From Mucilaginibacter dorajii (GTDB taxonomy: Bacteria; Bacteroidota; Bacteroidia; Sphingobacteriales; Sphingobacteriaceae): a DNA stretch of 64,000 nucleotides. The DNA lies in the NCBI RefSeq assembly GCF_024808255.1, contig NZ_JANTYS010000020.1:1-64000 (forward strand), given 5' to 3'. This document shows positions 52,870 to 61,799 of the stretch, piece after piece (position 1 is the first letter of the stretch; each line of letters begins with the position of its first letter). The notes beneath the pieces were generated by a model. It had not been told where the DNA came from and ran no database searches. It saw only the letters and a list, made by a program, of their open reading frames with translations. The translations under genes and the position numbers were made by a program.

Positions 52870-55800
52870 TTAATGAACAGAAACCTTGATACCAAATGTT
52901 ACCGTTTTAAATGCAGGGAAAGAGTTAAAATCCAAACCGCCGCCAAGGTTATTGGTGGAGTTATCAACTCCCGCCACCGGGTGAGCGTTCGCTTCCGGGT
53001 CGGTACCTTTATAACCGGTTATGGTAAACAAATTTTGCGCTTCTCCATAGATCCGGATACCCTGTATTATTTTCATGTGTTGAAACAGCGACGACGGGAA
53101 GTTATAAGCCAGCGTAAGCGATTTTAAACGTACATACGAGGCATTTTCAACAAAGCGTGAATTCACATAACTACCGTAGGTGCTTAGGTAATAACCTTCA
53201 CGTGGCACTGATGTATTTTCGTTTTTGCCGGCAACAAACCTGTTTAATGCAGCAACCCCTGTTGTTGATTCCAGCACCATGTTATTCATATTGTATAGGT
53301 AATAATCAAACGCGCCCTGGAAAAAGATGCCCAGATCAATACCTTTATAATGAAAATCGTTACCAAAACCAGCCATATAATGCGGGTTTGAATTACCAAG
53401 ATAAGTACGATCGGCCGGGGTGATCACGCCGTCGCCGTTAACATCTTTATATTTAGGATCACCTGCTTTTGAATTTGGTTGCGGCGCGTATTTTTCGCCG
53501 GTTTTAACCACACCTTCATAAACATAACCATAAAGTTCGCCAAGCTCAATACCCGGCACCAGCCTGGTAAATTCCTGGGCAGATACAGTGCCGCTTGGAT
53601 TAGCCGTATTTGAGCTGATCACACTTACTCCACGACCCAGATCCAGCGCTTTTTGTTTATTATAAGCAAAAGTTATATTAGTATTCCATGAAAAGTCGCT
53701 GCTGTGAATGTTGTTTGTATTTACAGATAGCTCAATCCCTTTATTTTGGATAGCGCCACCATTTACATACTGGCTGCTAAAGCCCCACTCCTGCCCAATA
53801 GGGATCTGAATTAAAAGATCGGTAGTTTTTTTGCTATAATAATCAATGGTGGCATTAATTCGGCCGTTAGCAAATCCCATGTCTAAGCCCGCGTCAAACT
53901 GCGCTGTGCTTTCCCATTTCAGGTTAGGGTTGGCCAAACTTTTCGGCTCGATACCTGGCTGTAACTGTCCGCTTGTATTAACAACTGTATTATACGGACC
54001 AAAAGTAGAAAGGTATAAACTGGCCGGGATTCTATCGTTACCGGTTATACCGTAACTAACCCTCAATTTTAAATTAGAGAAAGTATTAAGGTTTTTAATA
54101 AAGTCTTCATCGGTAAATTTGTAAGCAACGGCACCCGATGGGAAAAAGCCTGTTCTTTTGTTTGCACCAAAGTTTGATGACCTGTCATCCCTGTAAGAAA
54201 AAGTAGCCAATACCTTATCTTTATAGCTGTAGTTAAGCCTTGTGAAATATGAAGTAAGCAAGGCCTCTGTTTTACTGCTGCCATAACCATTGCTTAATGA
54301 ACCGGCGTTAAGATTATAGTAGAGAAAAGCATCGGTTGAAAAACCTTTCGAACCGGCGTTTAATGATTCTGCAACATCTTTTTGGTTTGAGTTACCTAAT
54401 AAAACAGTAAAGTCATGATCTTTATTGATGTTGAACTTATAGGTAAAATAATTCTCTACTATCCACCTAAAGGTTGATGAAGTTTTCTCGCTTGCAACAC
54501 CACCTTGCTTTGCCCCGGAAATAGTTGTTTGAGGCAAATACTGGCCGGCAGTAGTTTGGCTATACTCGCTGCCCGCGGTTAGGTGGTAGGTTAAGCCTTT
54601 TATCAATTTATAATCTAAACCTATATTGGCGTTTACCAATTTGTTGCCACTATTATTGGTTGGCTCCAACAAACCAGCCAAAGCATTGCTTTTGCCGCCT
54701 TGTATAACATAATAGTTATAAGTTCCATCGGCGTTATAAGGCAGCACATTTGGTGGTGCGGTTAACAAACTAAACAACGGCGCGGTGATATCGCCTGTAT
54801 ATGTTTGGAGCGTTGAGGTTGAACTGGCGCCGTAAAAGTTAGCGTTTAGCTTCAAATTCTCATTCATTGTTTTTTCGGCACCTATCCTTGCGGTATATCT
54901 TTCAAAACCGGTGTGCTGTAAAACACCTACCTGTTTTATATAATTACCAGATGCGTATATCTTAGAAGTTTGGTCGCCCGCGCTTAAGCTAATGCTGCGG
55001 TTTTGAACGGTTGCATTTTGAGTTGCCAGTTTTAACCAATTGGTATTGGCTACCGTAAAGCTTGTTGGGTATGGTTGTGGTTTACCATCTTCAAGCGCGG
55101 TAGCGTTTTGGATATCGGTATACTGCTGCCCGGTTAGTAAGCCTGGTTTATAGGTTAAATACTGCGTACCTCCGGCAATATCAGCATCTAAAGAAACCGT
55201 GCCGTTTTTACCTTTTTTGGTGGTGATTAAAACTACACCATTACCACCCCTTGCACCATAAATAGCCGTAGCGGCAGCATCTTTTAGTACCTGGATGTCA
55301 TCCACATCATTAGGGTTTATCTGGCTGCCATTATCACTAATAAAACCATCAATTACATACAATGGCGATGTTGATGTATTAATAGAGTTGCCACCCCTTA
55401 CAGTAATGTTGATGCCAGAACCCGGAGCCGAGCTTGCTTGTTGCACCTGAACACCGGCCGCTTTACCCTGTATGGCTTGCCCAATATTGGTACTGGTACC
55501 ACCAAGGGTTAGGTTATCGCTTTTAATAGAACTTACAGAACCGGTAAGGTCGCCCTTTTTAACCGAGCCGTAACCTACTACTACAACTTCGTTTAGTTTA
55601 TTAAGGTCTTCCTGTAAAACTACAGCTATCTCGCCACTGCCTGCGGTAACTTCCTGTGGTTTGTATCCTATATAAGATATAACCAAAACATGAGTACTAC
55701 CTTTAAGGGTAAGTTTAAACTTTCCGTTTAAATCTGTTGTGGTGTTATTTTTAATACCCTTTTCGGTTACGGTTGCGCCAATAATGGCCCCGTCCTTATC

Positions 55801-55956
55801 TTTTACGGTACCGGTTACCACCGTTTGCGCGCTTGCAAGTGCAGGCAACAATAAAAACAGGAAACAGCAGGCAAGTTTAAAAAGAGAATGGCCAATGCCT
55901 CCCTTTTTTAAAACGCTTCTGAAACCTGGGTCGAGGTGTGAGTAAACTTTAATCAT
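52870..55956 (-). CDS. SusC/RagA-type TonB-dependent receptor without STN domain
   Basis: 1028 aa with signal peptide (about 1-43). A carboxypeptidase-like domain (about 45-120) opens with VTGTVKDKDGAIIGATV, then comes the plug with LNEVVVVGYGSVKKGDLTGS and the beta-barrel ending FGIKVSVH. Unlike the receptor at 29588-33010 it has no STN domain and no ECF/FecR partner, in keeping with control by the LacI operators at 56071 and 56105 just upstream. TAACCTTG at 56041-56048 (minus) is a near-consensus -7 box. Confidence 0.95.
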   Translation of the reverse strand: MIKVYSHLDPGFRSVLKKGGIGHSLFKLACCFLFLLLPALASAQTVVTGTVKDKDGAIIGATVTEKGIKNNTTTDLNGKFKLTLKGSTHVLVISYIGYKPQEVTAGSGEIAVVLQEDLNKLNEVVVVGYGSVKKGDLTGSVSSIKSDNLTLGGTSTNIGQAIQGKAAGVQVQQASSAPGSGINITVRGGNSINTSTSPLYVIDGFISDNGSQINPNDVDDIQVLKDAAATAIYGARGGNGVVLITTKKGKNGTVSLDADIAGGTQYLTYKPGLLTGQQYTDIQNATALEDGKPQPYPTSFTVANTNWLKLATQNATVQNRSISLSAGDQTSKIYASGNYIKQVGVLQHTGFERYTARIGAEKTMNENLKLNANFYGASSTSTLQTYTGDITAPLFSLLTAPPNVLPYNADGTYNYYVIQGGKSNALAGLLEPTNNSGNKLVNANIGLDYKLIKGLTYHLTAGSEYSQTTAGQYLPQTTISGAKQGGVASEKTSSTFRWIVENYFTYKFNINKDHDFTVLLGNSNQKDVAESLNAGSKGFSTDAFLYYNLNAGSLSNGYGSSKTEALLTSYFTRLNYSYKDKVLATFSYRDDRSSNFGANKRTGFFPSGAVAYKFTDEDFIKNLNTFSNLKLRVSYGITGNDRIPASLYLSTFGPYNTVVNTSGQLQPGIEPKSLANPNLKWESTAQFDAGLDMGFANGRINATIDYYSKKTTDLLIQIPIGQEWGFSSQYVNGGAIQNKGIELSVNTNNIHSSDFSWNTNITFAYNKQKALDLGRGVSVISSNTANPSGTVSAQEFTRLVPGIELGELYGYVYEGVVKTGEKYAPQPNSKAGDPKYKDVNGDGVITPADRTYLGNSNPHYMAGFGNDFHYKGIDLGIFFQGAFDYYLYNMNNMVLESTTGVAALNRFVAGKNENTSVPREGYYLSTYGSYVNSRFVENASYVRLKSLTLAYNFPSSLFQHMKIIQGIRIYGEAQNLFTITGYKGTDPEANAHPVAGVDNSTNNLGGGLDFNSFPAFKTVTFGIKVSVH

Positions 55957-56070
55957 ACGTTTCTGGTGTTAGTATCAATTAATTAATTGTTAGATTTTTG
56001 TTAGTTCTGTGCTTGGTTTGAATATTGGAAGTTAGATATACAAGGTTAAAAAGGCTTGTTTTTACACAGC

Positions 56071-56082
56071 GCAAACGTTTGC
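56071..56082. promoter_or_regulatory. LacI-type operator 1 (upstream of SusC)
   Basis: GCAAACGTTTGC, a perfect 12-base palindrome with central CG, as in LacI-family operators. It overlaps the expected -33 region of the SusC promoter. Confidence 0.75.
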
Positions 56083-56103
56083 ATAAGCCTAAACAAGCAT
56101 TAC

Positions 56104-56114
56104 GCAAACGTTTG
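56104..56114. promoter_or_regulatory. LacI-type operator 2 (upstream of SusC)
   Basis: GCAAACGTTTG; core CAAACGTTTG at 56105-56114, 33 bases from operator 1, about three helical turns, allowing two dimers on one face. Confidence 0.7.
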
Positions 56115-56384
56115 ATAAATAACAAATTGCATGTTATACAATTGACTAAACGGGGTGATTTAATGACGATTAGAGACGATTTAACAGCCTGTTAACATGT
56201 ATAATTCCAAGATTCTGCGTGTTTTGGACAGATGCAATGCAAACGCATCAAAATAGTTAACGGCGATAAGCTGTTTTTAATAATAGCAAACGGAATAAGC
56301 TTATACCGTCGGAATATATCAACATCAAACGATACCTTGTTTTTATCGCCCGATCCTGGTTCATTCGGCACCTGTATTCGGCAC

Positions 56385-56540
56385 CAACAGGCACAAATAT
56401 TTGGATGCCCCTAAACTGCACGACACATCAGTTTAGTGTTAACCTTGTTAAAATATAAAACACTGATTATTAAATGTTTATAAAATATATTTTTGAAATA
56501 TGTTAAGTTATGTTAACCCAATCAGATGCCTTTTTCCCTG
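56385..56540 (+). repeat. 156-bp interspersed repeat, copy 3 of 3
   Basis: Begins CAACAGGCACAAATATTTGG and ends TTTTTCCCTG; carries ATGTTAAGTTATGTTAACCC. Aligns with 41889-42043 and, reversed, 9318-9473. Its left end abuts the ATTCGGCACC tandem word. Confidence 0.85.
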
Positions 56541-56610
56541 GTTGTGGAAACTTAAATTATGTGTGCCACGAGTTGCGCTTTGCTAAACCCGCGGCAGCTA
56601 CCAAAAACAA

Positions 56611-56644
56611 CACGGCCCATGTAGCAGATGCTATATGGGCCGTG
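56611..56644 (-). terminator. rho-independent terminator of the GH109 transcript
   Basis: CACGGCCCATGTAGC pairs with GCTATATGGGCCGTG (one G-T) around the loop AGAT. On the minus strand TTGTTTTTGG follows, giving the U-run. It is 26 bases past the GH109 stop. Confidence 0.8.
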
Positions 56645-56669
56645 GATTCACCGTGGTATCAACTTATAT

Positions 56670-58022
56670 CTAAAACCCGCTATCATCCAAAGCAAAGGTA
56701 TTTTTTCTATCCTTCCATTTACCTTTGGTAAAATCAGGGAACTCAATAGAAGCATTTCCTTTTTTGAGTGATTGCGTTGATAGCGGTGTGATCACACTCA
56801 TGGTTACAGAATCATACACATCAATGGGTGTTTGTTTCTTTTGCTTTACCGATTCGATAAAGGCGTTAAATACAAACCAGTCCATACCGCCATGGCCGGC
56901 GCCCTGGGCCAGTTTTTCGTACTTTTTCCATAGTGGATGATCATACTTATCAAACCATTGCTGTGCAGGCTCCCAGGCGTCGTCTTCTTTTGATTTATGG
57001 TCGATATAAACGCTTTTGTTTACATCCATCCACAGGCCCTTGGTGCCCTGCACCCTAAAACCTAAGGAATATGGGCGCGGCAAATGCGTATCGTGGCTTA
57101 GCATCACCGTTTCGCCATTTGAACAGTTGATCATGGTGGTAGTTACATCTCCATTTTTATAGTTGATCTTCGCGTTGGGGTGGCCGGGCGATAATTCCTC
57201 TATGTAGGTGCCCAAACCGCGCGCCTTCGAACTAAAAGATACCAGGTTGGTAAAACGGTTACCCGCGTTTATATTGGCATAATGCATACAAGGACCTACT
57301 CCATGGGTTGGATAAATATCGCCATCCACATCTATATTAAACTGGGTACGCCATTGGGCTTCGCTTAACGCATTGGGGCCATACTCCACACCGGTATTGC
57401 CGTAACTACCTTTACCATCATTAAATAATACCGATCTTAAATTATGCTGGTAACCACCTTCCAAATGAATGATCTCACCAAAAAGGTCCTGCCGTACCAT
57501 GTTAAGCGCGGCCATCACATCACGGCGATAGCAAACATTTTCAAGGGTCATATACGGCATGCCTGTTTTTTCGGAAGTGTGCACAATATCCCAATGATCT
57601 TCTACTGTAAGGCCTGCGATAACTTCGCAGCCCACGTATTTACCGGCCTTCATGGCATCAATAGCCTGTGAATGGTGAAACTGCCATGGTGTGGCTATGA
57701 TCACGGCATCGATATCTTTATGGTCTAACAGCATTTTGTAGGCATCCAATCCGCCGGTGTATTCTTTTACCGGGGCATGGCCCTTTTTTGCAATGTATTC
57801 TCGGCAAATTTTCAATGAATGCTCCTGCGTATCACAAATGGCTACCACTTCTACGTCATCGCGCAGCAGGCCTTCGGCAATATGGCTCATGCCACGTGCC
57901 CCAACGCCAATGTAACCTAATCTTACTTTGGCCTGAGCAGATGCAAATAAGCTGCCGGTGGGCAATATGCTAAATCCGGCGGCGGCAATAGCGCTGTTTT
58001 TTATAAATTCTCTTCTTTCCAT
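56670..58022 (-). CDS. Gfo/Idh/MocA-fold glycosidase, GH109-like (alpha-N-acetylgalactosaminidase type)
   Basis: 450 aa. Twin-arginine-type signal (MERREFIKNS, then a hydrophobic stretch to about 30). Rossmann NAD-binding domain with GYIGVGARGMSH (35-46) and EVVAICDT. The C-terminal domain carries EGGYQHNLR and YPTHGVGPCMHY, the latter holding the catalytic-type His of GH109, plus GAGHGGMDW. GH109 enzymes use bound NAD to cleave alpha-GalNAc linkages. Other MocA oxidoreductases are an alternative. Second gene after DUF3472, under the operator at 59417. Confidence 0.82.
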   Translation of the reverse strand: MERREFIKNSAIAAAGFSILPTGSLFASAQAKVRLGYIGVGARGMSHIAEGLLRDDVEVVAICDTQEHSLKICREYIAKKGHAPVKEYTGGLDAYKMLLDHKDIDAVIIATPWQFHHSQAIDAMKAGKYVGCEVIAGLTVEDHWDIVHTSEKTGMPYMTLENVCYRRDVMAALNMVRQDLFGEIIHLEGGYQHNLRSVLFNDGKGSYGNTGVEYGPNALSEAQWRTQFNIDVDGDIYPTHGVGPCMHYANINAGNRFTNLVSFSSKARGLGTYIEELSPGHPNAKINYKNGDVTTTMINCSNGETVMLSHDTHLPRPYSLGFRVQGTKGLWMDVNKSVYIDHKSKEDDAWEPAQQWFDKYDHPLWKKYEKLAQGAGHGGMDWFVFNAFIESVKQKKQTPIDVYDSVTMSVITPLSTQSLKKGNASIEFPDFTKGKWKDRKNTFALDDSGF

Positions 58023-58038
58023 TATAACTGGTTGTATT

Positions 58039-59322
58039 TTATTTAACTGGTAAATTACTTAGGTTGATAACAGGCCGCCTGGTTACAGCAGCACGCGTAA
58101 ATGGGATGTTTAGCTTTACAAAGCCATCAAAAAAGCCACCATTTTGCAGGTAAAATTTATCCGCTTCTACACCACCGGCGTAATCTTTGCGGTAATTGGC
58201 CTTTGCCGTGGCATCGCCGGTGTAGGTTGCACCTGTTAATTGTTGCCAGTTATTGGCATCATTGGCAATCCATTGATTGGTAAACAGGGCTTTGCGTGTT
58301 TTATCGCCGTTTTCCGGTTCAAAGTTTTCTACAAAAGAATAAAGGTTTGTAAGGTAAGTAGCTTTTTGCGGGCGGTTAAAACTGGCTATTAAAAACCATT
58401 TTCCGGCGGCAACATCCTCAAAATAAGCAGTAAAAATAGTTGAGTTTTTAGCCGCATCGGGCTCTGCACTTAACAAAAACGCGTAGGCCTTACCTGCCTG
58501 CCAGGGGTAGCGCATATAGCTTTGCCCGCCCGACCCTTCGTTACCAAATTCGCCTATATGAACACCTTCGCCACCTTTTATCAGCTTAATGCGCATACTA
58601 TCGGGAATACTTTTAGGGTCTTCGGTATTAAAAGGGCTCCATACCGAAAATAACACCCTGCGTTCTGTAGGTGAATTTACCTGCATGCCAAAGTATCCCT
58701 GCCCAAAGCCATCGGCCATAAAATATGATCCTACAATATCCTGCCCCTTAGGTGCTATAATCTCATTGTAAAACCACTTTACATTTGTTTTTTTATCGCC
58801 GGGGATAGTATAACGCAAGTGTACCGATGGCCCCCTCCTACCAAAATGGAATGAACTGCCCTGTTTTACGTAGGCAACATCTGCATCCGGCTTTGCGACT
58901 TGAATAACCAGGTCTGTTACATCGGCGTAAACAGCACCTGTTTTGCTGATCCCCTTCAATTCAATTTTTACATGCCCGGCATAGTTAAGGTGAATTGTAC
59001 CCATTTCAATGGTATCAAAAGCACGGTTACTTATCTTTTTTGAAATGTAATTATCGCCGGCTTTAATACTTATCTTGCTTTCGCCCTGCGGCACTCTCAG
59101 GCGCAGGCTCAGTTTAAGGTCCTGCGCTACCGAAACCCGGAAATAGATATCCGTTTTGGTGCCCTTCCAGTTCAGCAAGCCCTCATCAGTTATGGTATCA
59201 GGATTAATAACCCAGGCATTACCACCAACGGGAATAACGTGTTTATACTCCTGGGCAATGGAAACATCGCGGCTAACCAAGATTAACAGTATAGAAAAAC
59301 AGGTGTAGATGTATTTTTTCAT
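58039..59322 (-). CDS. secreted DUF3472/DUF5077-type protein
   Basis: 427 aa with signal peptide (about 1-23). N-terminal DUF5077-like beta domain (about 30-150), then DUF3472 (about 155-350; SSFHFGRRGPSVHLRY and YFGMQVNSPTERRVLFSVW). Function unknown; the jelly-roll look suggests carbohydrate binding. It starts the GH109 operon, 16 bases upstream of that gene, and lies directly behind a LacI-type operator, so it is probably induced with the transport genes. Confidence 0.78.
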   Translation of the reverse strand: MKKYIYTCFSILLILVSRDVSIAQEYKHVIPVGGNAWVINPDTITDEGLLNWKGTKTDIYFRVSVAQDLKLSLRLRVPQGESKISIKAGDNYISKKISNRAFDTIEMGTIHLNYAGHVKIELKGISKTGAVYADVTDLVIQVAKPDADVAYVKQGSSFHFGRRGPSVHLRYTIPGDKKTNVKWFYNEIIAPKGQDIVGSYFMADGFGQGYFGMQVNSPTERRVLFSVWSPFNTEDPKSIPDSMRIKLIKGGEGVHIGEFGNEGSGGQSYMRYPWQAGKAYAFLLSAEPDAAKNSTIFTAYFEDVAAGKWFLIASFNRPQKATYLTNLYSFVENFEPENGDKTRKALFTNQWIANDANNWQQLTGATYTGDATAKANYRKDYAGGVEADKFYLQNGGFFDGFVKLNIPFTRAAVTRRPVINLSNLPVK

Positions 59323-59415
59323 AACGTAATATCAAGCGAACAATAAACGGGGTATCGTTTTATAAATGTAATAGCATTCAGCGTTTTAGCGAAAAACATT
59401 GGCGTTCAATTCAAC

Positions 59416-59427
59416 GCAAACGTTTGA
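59416..59427. promoter_or_regulatory. LacI-type operator 3 (upstream of DUF3472-GH109)
   Basis: GCAAACGTTTGA; core CAAACGTTTG at 59417-59426. A near-consensus -7 box, TACATTTA read on the minus strand (59363-59370), lies between it and the gene. Confidence 0.7.
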
Positions 59428-59447
59428 AAACTGGCCATTTTTATCCT

Positions 59448-60521
59448 TTAAATGGTGTTTGTTGTAAATTCAAAAATGGTTTTGCTTTTAAAGATTTTTC
59501 CGGGTTTCAGTACGGTTGATGGAAAATGCGCGTGATTAGGCGCATCAGGATAATGCTGTGTTTCTAAACAAAGGCCGCCGCGGCGCATATATTTAGCACC
59601 ATTTTTCCCCGGCGAATTATCTTCAATAAAATTACCCGTGTATAAATGTACCGATGGTTCTGTAGTGTAAACATTCATCACCCTACCGCTTACAGGTTCG
59701 GTTACGCTGGCGGCCATCAGCAGGCCATCAAAATCCTCGGTTTTAATCACGAAGGAATGATCGTAACCTGCACTCAGGATCAATTGCTCATTGTTATCTT
59801 CTATCCTTTCGCCAATTGCTGTGGCCTGCCTGAAATCAAATGGAGTTCCGTTAACAGGCTCAAGTTCTCCTATCGGTACCTGCTTGGGGCTTACCGGCAG
59901 GTAATTTTGCAGGGGCATCATCAACTGATGTCCTAAAATAGAAGTACCGGCCTGCCCCGACAAATTAAAATAAGCGTGCTGGGTTAAATTGACCAGGGTG
60001 GTTTTTGTTGTTGTAGCCTTAAAATCAACTGTCAGCTGGTTTTTATTATTCAGGGTATAGGTAACGGTAGTGCTTAATTCGCCGGGAAAACCTTCCTCTC
60101 CATCGGCGCTAATGTATTGCAAGATTACACCCGTTTTACCTTCCTGCGCAAAATGCTTTGCTGTCCATACCTTTTTGTTGAAACCAATCGCCCCGCCATG
60201 GTGATGAAAACCTCCGGGTTTTACGGTTAACTGATATTGCTCCCCATCCAGTGTAACCAGGCCACCATCTATACGGTTGGCAAAGCGGCCCACAATGGCG
60301 CCTGTGTAATACGGGTCATTAACGTAGCCTTGCACATCGTCGTAACCTAAAACAACATCGGCCATATTACCGTCTTTGTCGGGTGTATTGATAGCCTGGA
60401 TAGACGCACCATAATTGGTGATGCAAACCGTCATTCCGTTTTTATTGCAAAGCTGGTAAAGTAAAATGTGCTTCCCATCCACTTCGCCCCAGTTTTTAAC
60501 CGTTATTGTATTGGCATTCAT
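59448..60521 (-). CDS. galM: aldose 1-epimerase (galactose mutarotase)
   Basis: 357 aa without a clear signal peptide, so probably cytoplasmic. GalM motifs: YGASIQAI, GAIVGRFANRI, FHHHGG, the NLTQHAYFNL segment with a catalytic His, and CLETQHYPDAPNH with the catalytic Glu. It interconverts alpha and beta anomers of free aldoses, feeding them to the sugar kinase. Divergent from lacI across a region with one operator, so both may respond to the repressor. Confidence 0.92.
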   Translation of the reverse strand: MNANTITVKNWGEVDGKHILLYQLCNKNGMTVCITNYGASIQAINTPDKDGNMADVVLGYDDVQGYVNDPYYTGAIVGRFANRIDGGLVTLDGEQYQLTVKPGGFHHHGGAIGFNKKVWTAKHFAQEGKTGVILQYISADGEEGFPGELSTTVTYTLNNKNQLTVDFKATTTKTTLVNLTQHAYFNLSGQAGTSILGHQLMMPLQNYLPVSPKQVPIGELEPVNGTPFDFRQATAIGERIEDNNEQLILSAGYDHSFVIKTEDFDGLLMAASVTEPVSGRVMNVYTTEPSVHLYTGNFIEDNSPGKNGAKYMRRGGLCLETQHYPDAPNHAHFPSTVLKPGKIFKSKTIFEFTTNTI

Positions 60522-60630
60522 ATTAAGGCTTATAAAGGTTTAATTCAGTAAATTGTGATTGCGTTTTTTGTTGTGATGAAATTAGTTATTAGCCGCGTGT
60601 AAACCGGCCAACTGCAACTTAAAATAACAC

Positions 60631-60642
60631 GCAAACGTTTGC
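60631..60642. promoter_or_regulatory. LacI-type operator 4 (galM-lacI divergent region)
   Basis: GCAAACGTTTGC, identical to operator 1, between divergent galM and lacI. TAACTTTA (60682-60689) is a near-consensus -7 box for lacI. The site suggests autoregulation plus control of galM. Confidence 0.75.
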
Positions 60643-60718
60643 AATAGCCCGCTTACAAACTGTAATTTCATAATAATGTCCTAACTTTAAATTTATAATC
60701 AACCCCAAAAGTAGGCCA

Positions 60719-61744
60719 ATGCAATCAAAACCAACTACTATAAAAGAGATAGCGCAACTGCTGGGCATTTCTGTATCCACGGTATCACGGGCTTTGCATG
60801 ATCACCCCAGTATTGGACTAACCACCCGGGCAAAAGTTAAAAAACTGGCAGGCGAGCTTAACTACGAACCTAACCAAACCGCCATATTTTTACAAAAGGG
60901 AAAAACCCACACCATCGGCGTTATTTTACCCGAGCTTTCTGAAGCATTTTTTTCATCGGCCATCAGTGCCATTGAAGATACCGCTTATAAAAAGAATTAT
61001 ACGGTACTGCTTGCCCAATCACATGATGACGAGGTTAAGGAAAAACAGCTGGTTGAGAAAATGAAAAACCACCGTGTAGACGGCTTATTGGTTTCTGTTG
61101 GTAAAAACACATCTTCTTTTCAGCATTTCGAAAACCTTAAAAAGTACAATATCCCGGTTGTTTATTTTGATCGTATCCCCAATATACCCAATATCCATTA
61201 CGTTGCCTGCAACATGGAAATTGGTACAATTGAGGCGGTGAGCTTTTTGCTAAAGAAAGGGCACCGGGCCATTGGCATGATTAACGGCCCGCAAACTATG
61301 GTGGCAACGGGCGAACGCAAGGAAGGTTATATTAAGGCGATGACCAAAAACAGGCTTAAATATGATCCGTCGCTTATTGTATCCTGCGATTTGACAGAAG
61401 AAGGTACCAAAAAAGCATTGGACGACTTACTTGCCAACAAACGGAAGCCAACCGCCATTGTTACTTTTAACGATTATGTAGCACTTTTTGCCATTAAATA
61501 CGCCCAAAAGCTTAACATAAAATTAAACCAGGACCTTGAATTTGTAAGCTATGCCAATTTACCTTTGATCAATTACATGGAAAACATACCGGCGGCTTCT
61601 GTAGAACAATTCCCCTACCTCCAGGGGCAAAAAGCAACCGATATTTTGATGGACCTGCTACACCACCAGGATAAAGGCAGCAACGAACAAAGCGCTTATT
61701 ACAAGATTATCATCGAATCGCAGCTCATCGAAAACAAAAAATAA
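60719..61744 (+). CDS. LacI-family transcriptional repressor
   Basis: 341 aa. N-terminal helix-turn-helix TIKEIAQLLGISVSTVSRAL (4-23) and hinge region to about 60, then the periplasmic-binding-protein-like effector domain (THTIGVILPELSEAFFSS, DGLLVSVGKN, YFDRIP, FVSYANLPLINYME). Its effector is probably a sugar or sugar phosphate released by the locus. Five palindromes CAAACGTTTG near its own gene, galM, DUF3472/GH109, SusC and the kinase make it the likely regulator of the whole 51-63 kb locus. Confidence 0.92.
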   Translation: MQSKPTTIKEIAQLLGISVSTVSRALHDHPSIGLTTRAKVKKLAGELNYEPNQTAIFLQKGKTHTIGVILPELSEAFFSSAISAIEDTAYKKNYTVLLAQSHDDEVKEKQLVEKMKNHRVDGLLVSVGKNTSSFQHFENLKKYNIPVVYFDRIPNIPNIHYVACNMEIGTIEAVSFLLKKGHRAIGMINGPQTMVATGERKEGYIKAMTKNRLKYDPSLIVSCDLTEEGTKKALDDLLANKRKPTAIVTFNDYVALFAIKYAQKLNIKLNQDLEFVSYANLPLINYMENIPAASVEQFPYLQGQKATDILMDLLHHQDKGSNEQSAYYKIIIESQLIENKK

Positions 61745-61761
61745 ACTACTATAAAAAACGG

Positions 61762-61773
61762 TCAAACGTTTGC
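61762..61773. promoter_or_regulatory. LacI-type operator 5 (upstream of sugar kinase)
   Basis: TCAAACGTTTGC; core CAAACGTTTG at 61763-61772, just after the lacI stop and immediately before the first possible kinase start codons. It could block initiation or act as a roadblock to readthrough from lacI. Confidence 0.7.
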
Positions 61774-61799
61774 GCATGGGTTTCATTAACCTATTAAGT

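Larger units (their letters stand above)
55957..56669. other. 713-base gap with operators, repeat and terminator
   Basis: Holds the SusC promoter region with two CAAACGTTTG palindromes, repeat copy 3 (56385-56540), a 10-base tandem word ATTCGGCACC at 56363-56372 and 56376-56385, and the GH109 terminator (56611-56644). In 56115-56360 I see no gene. Confidence 0.6.
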
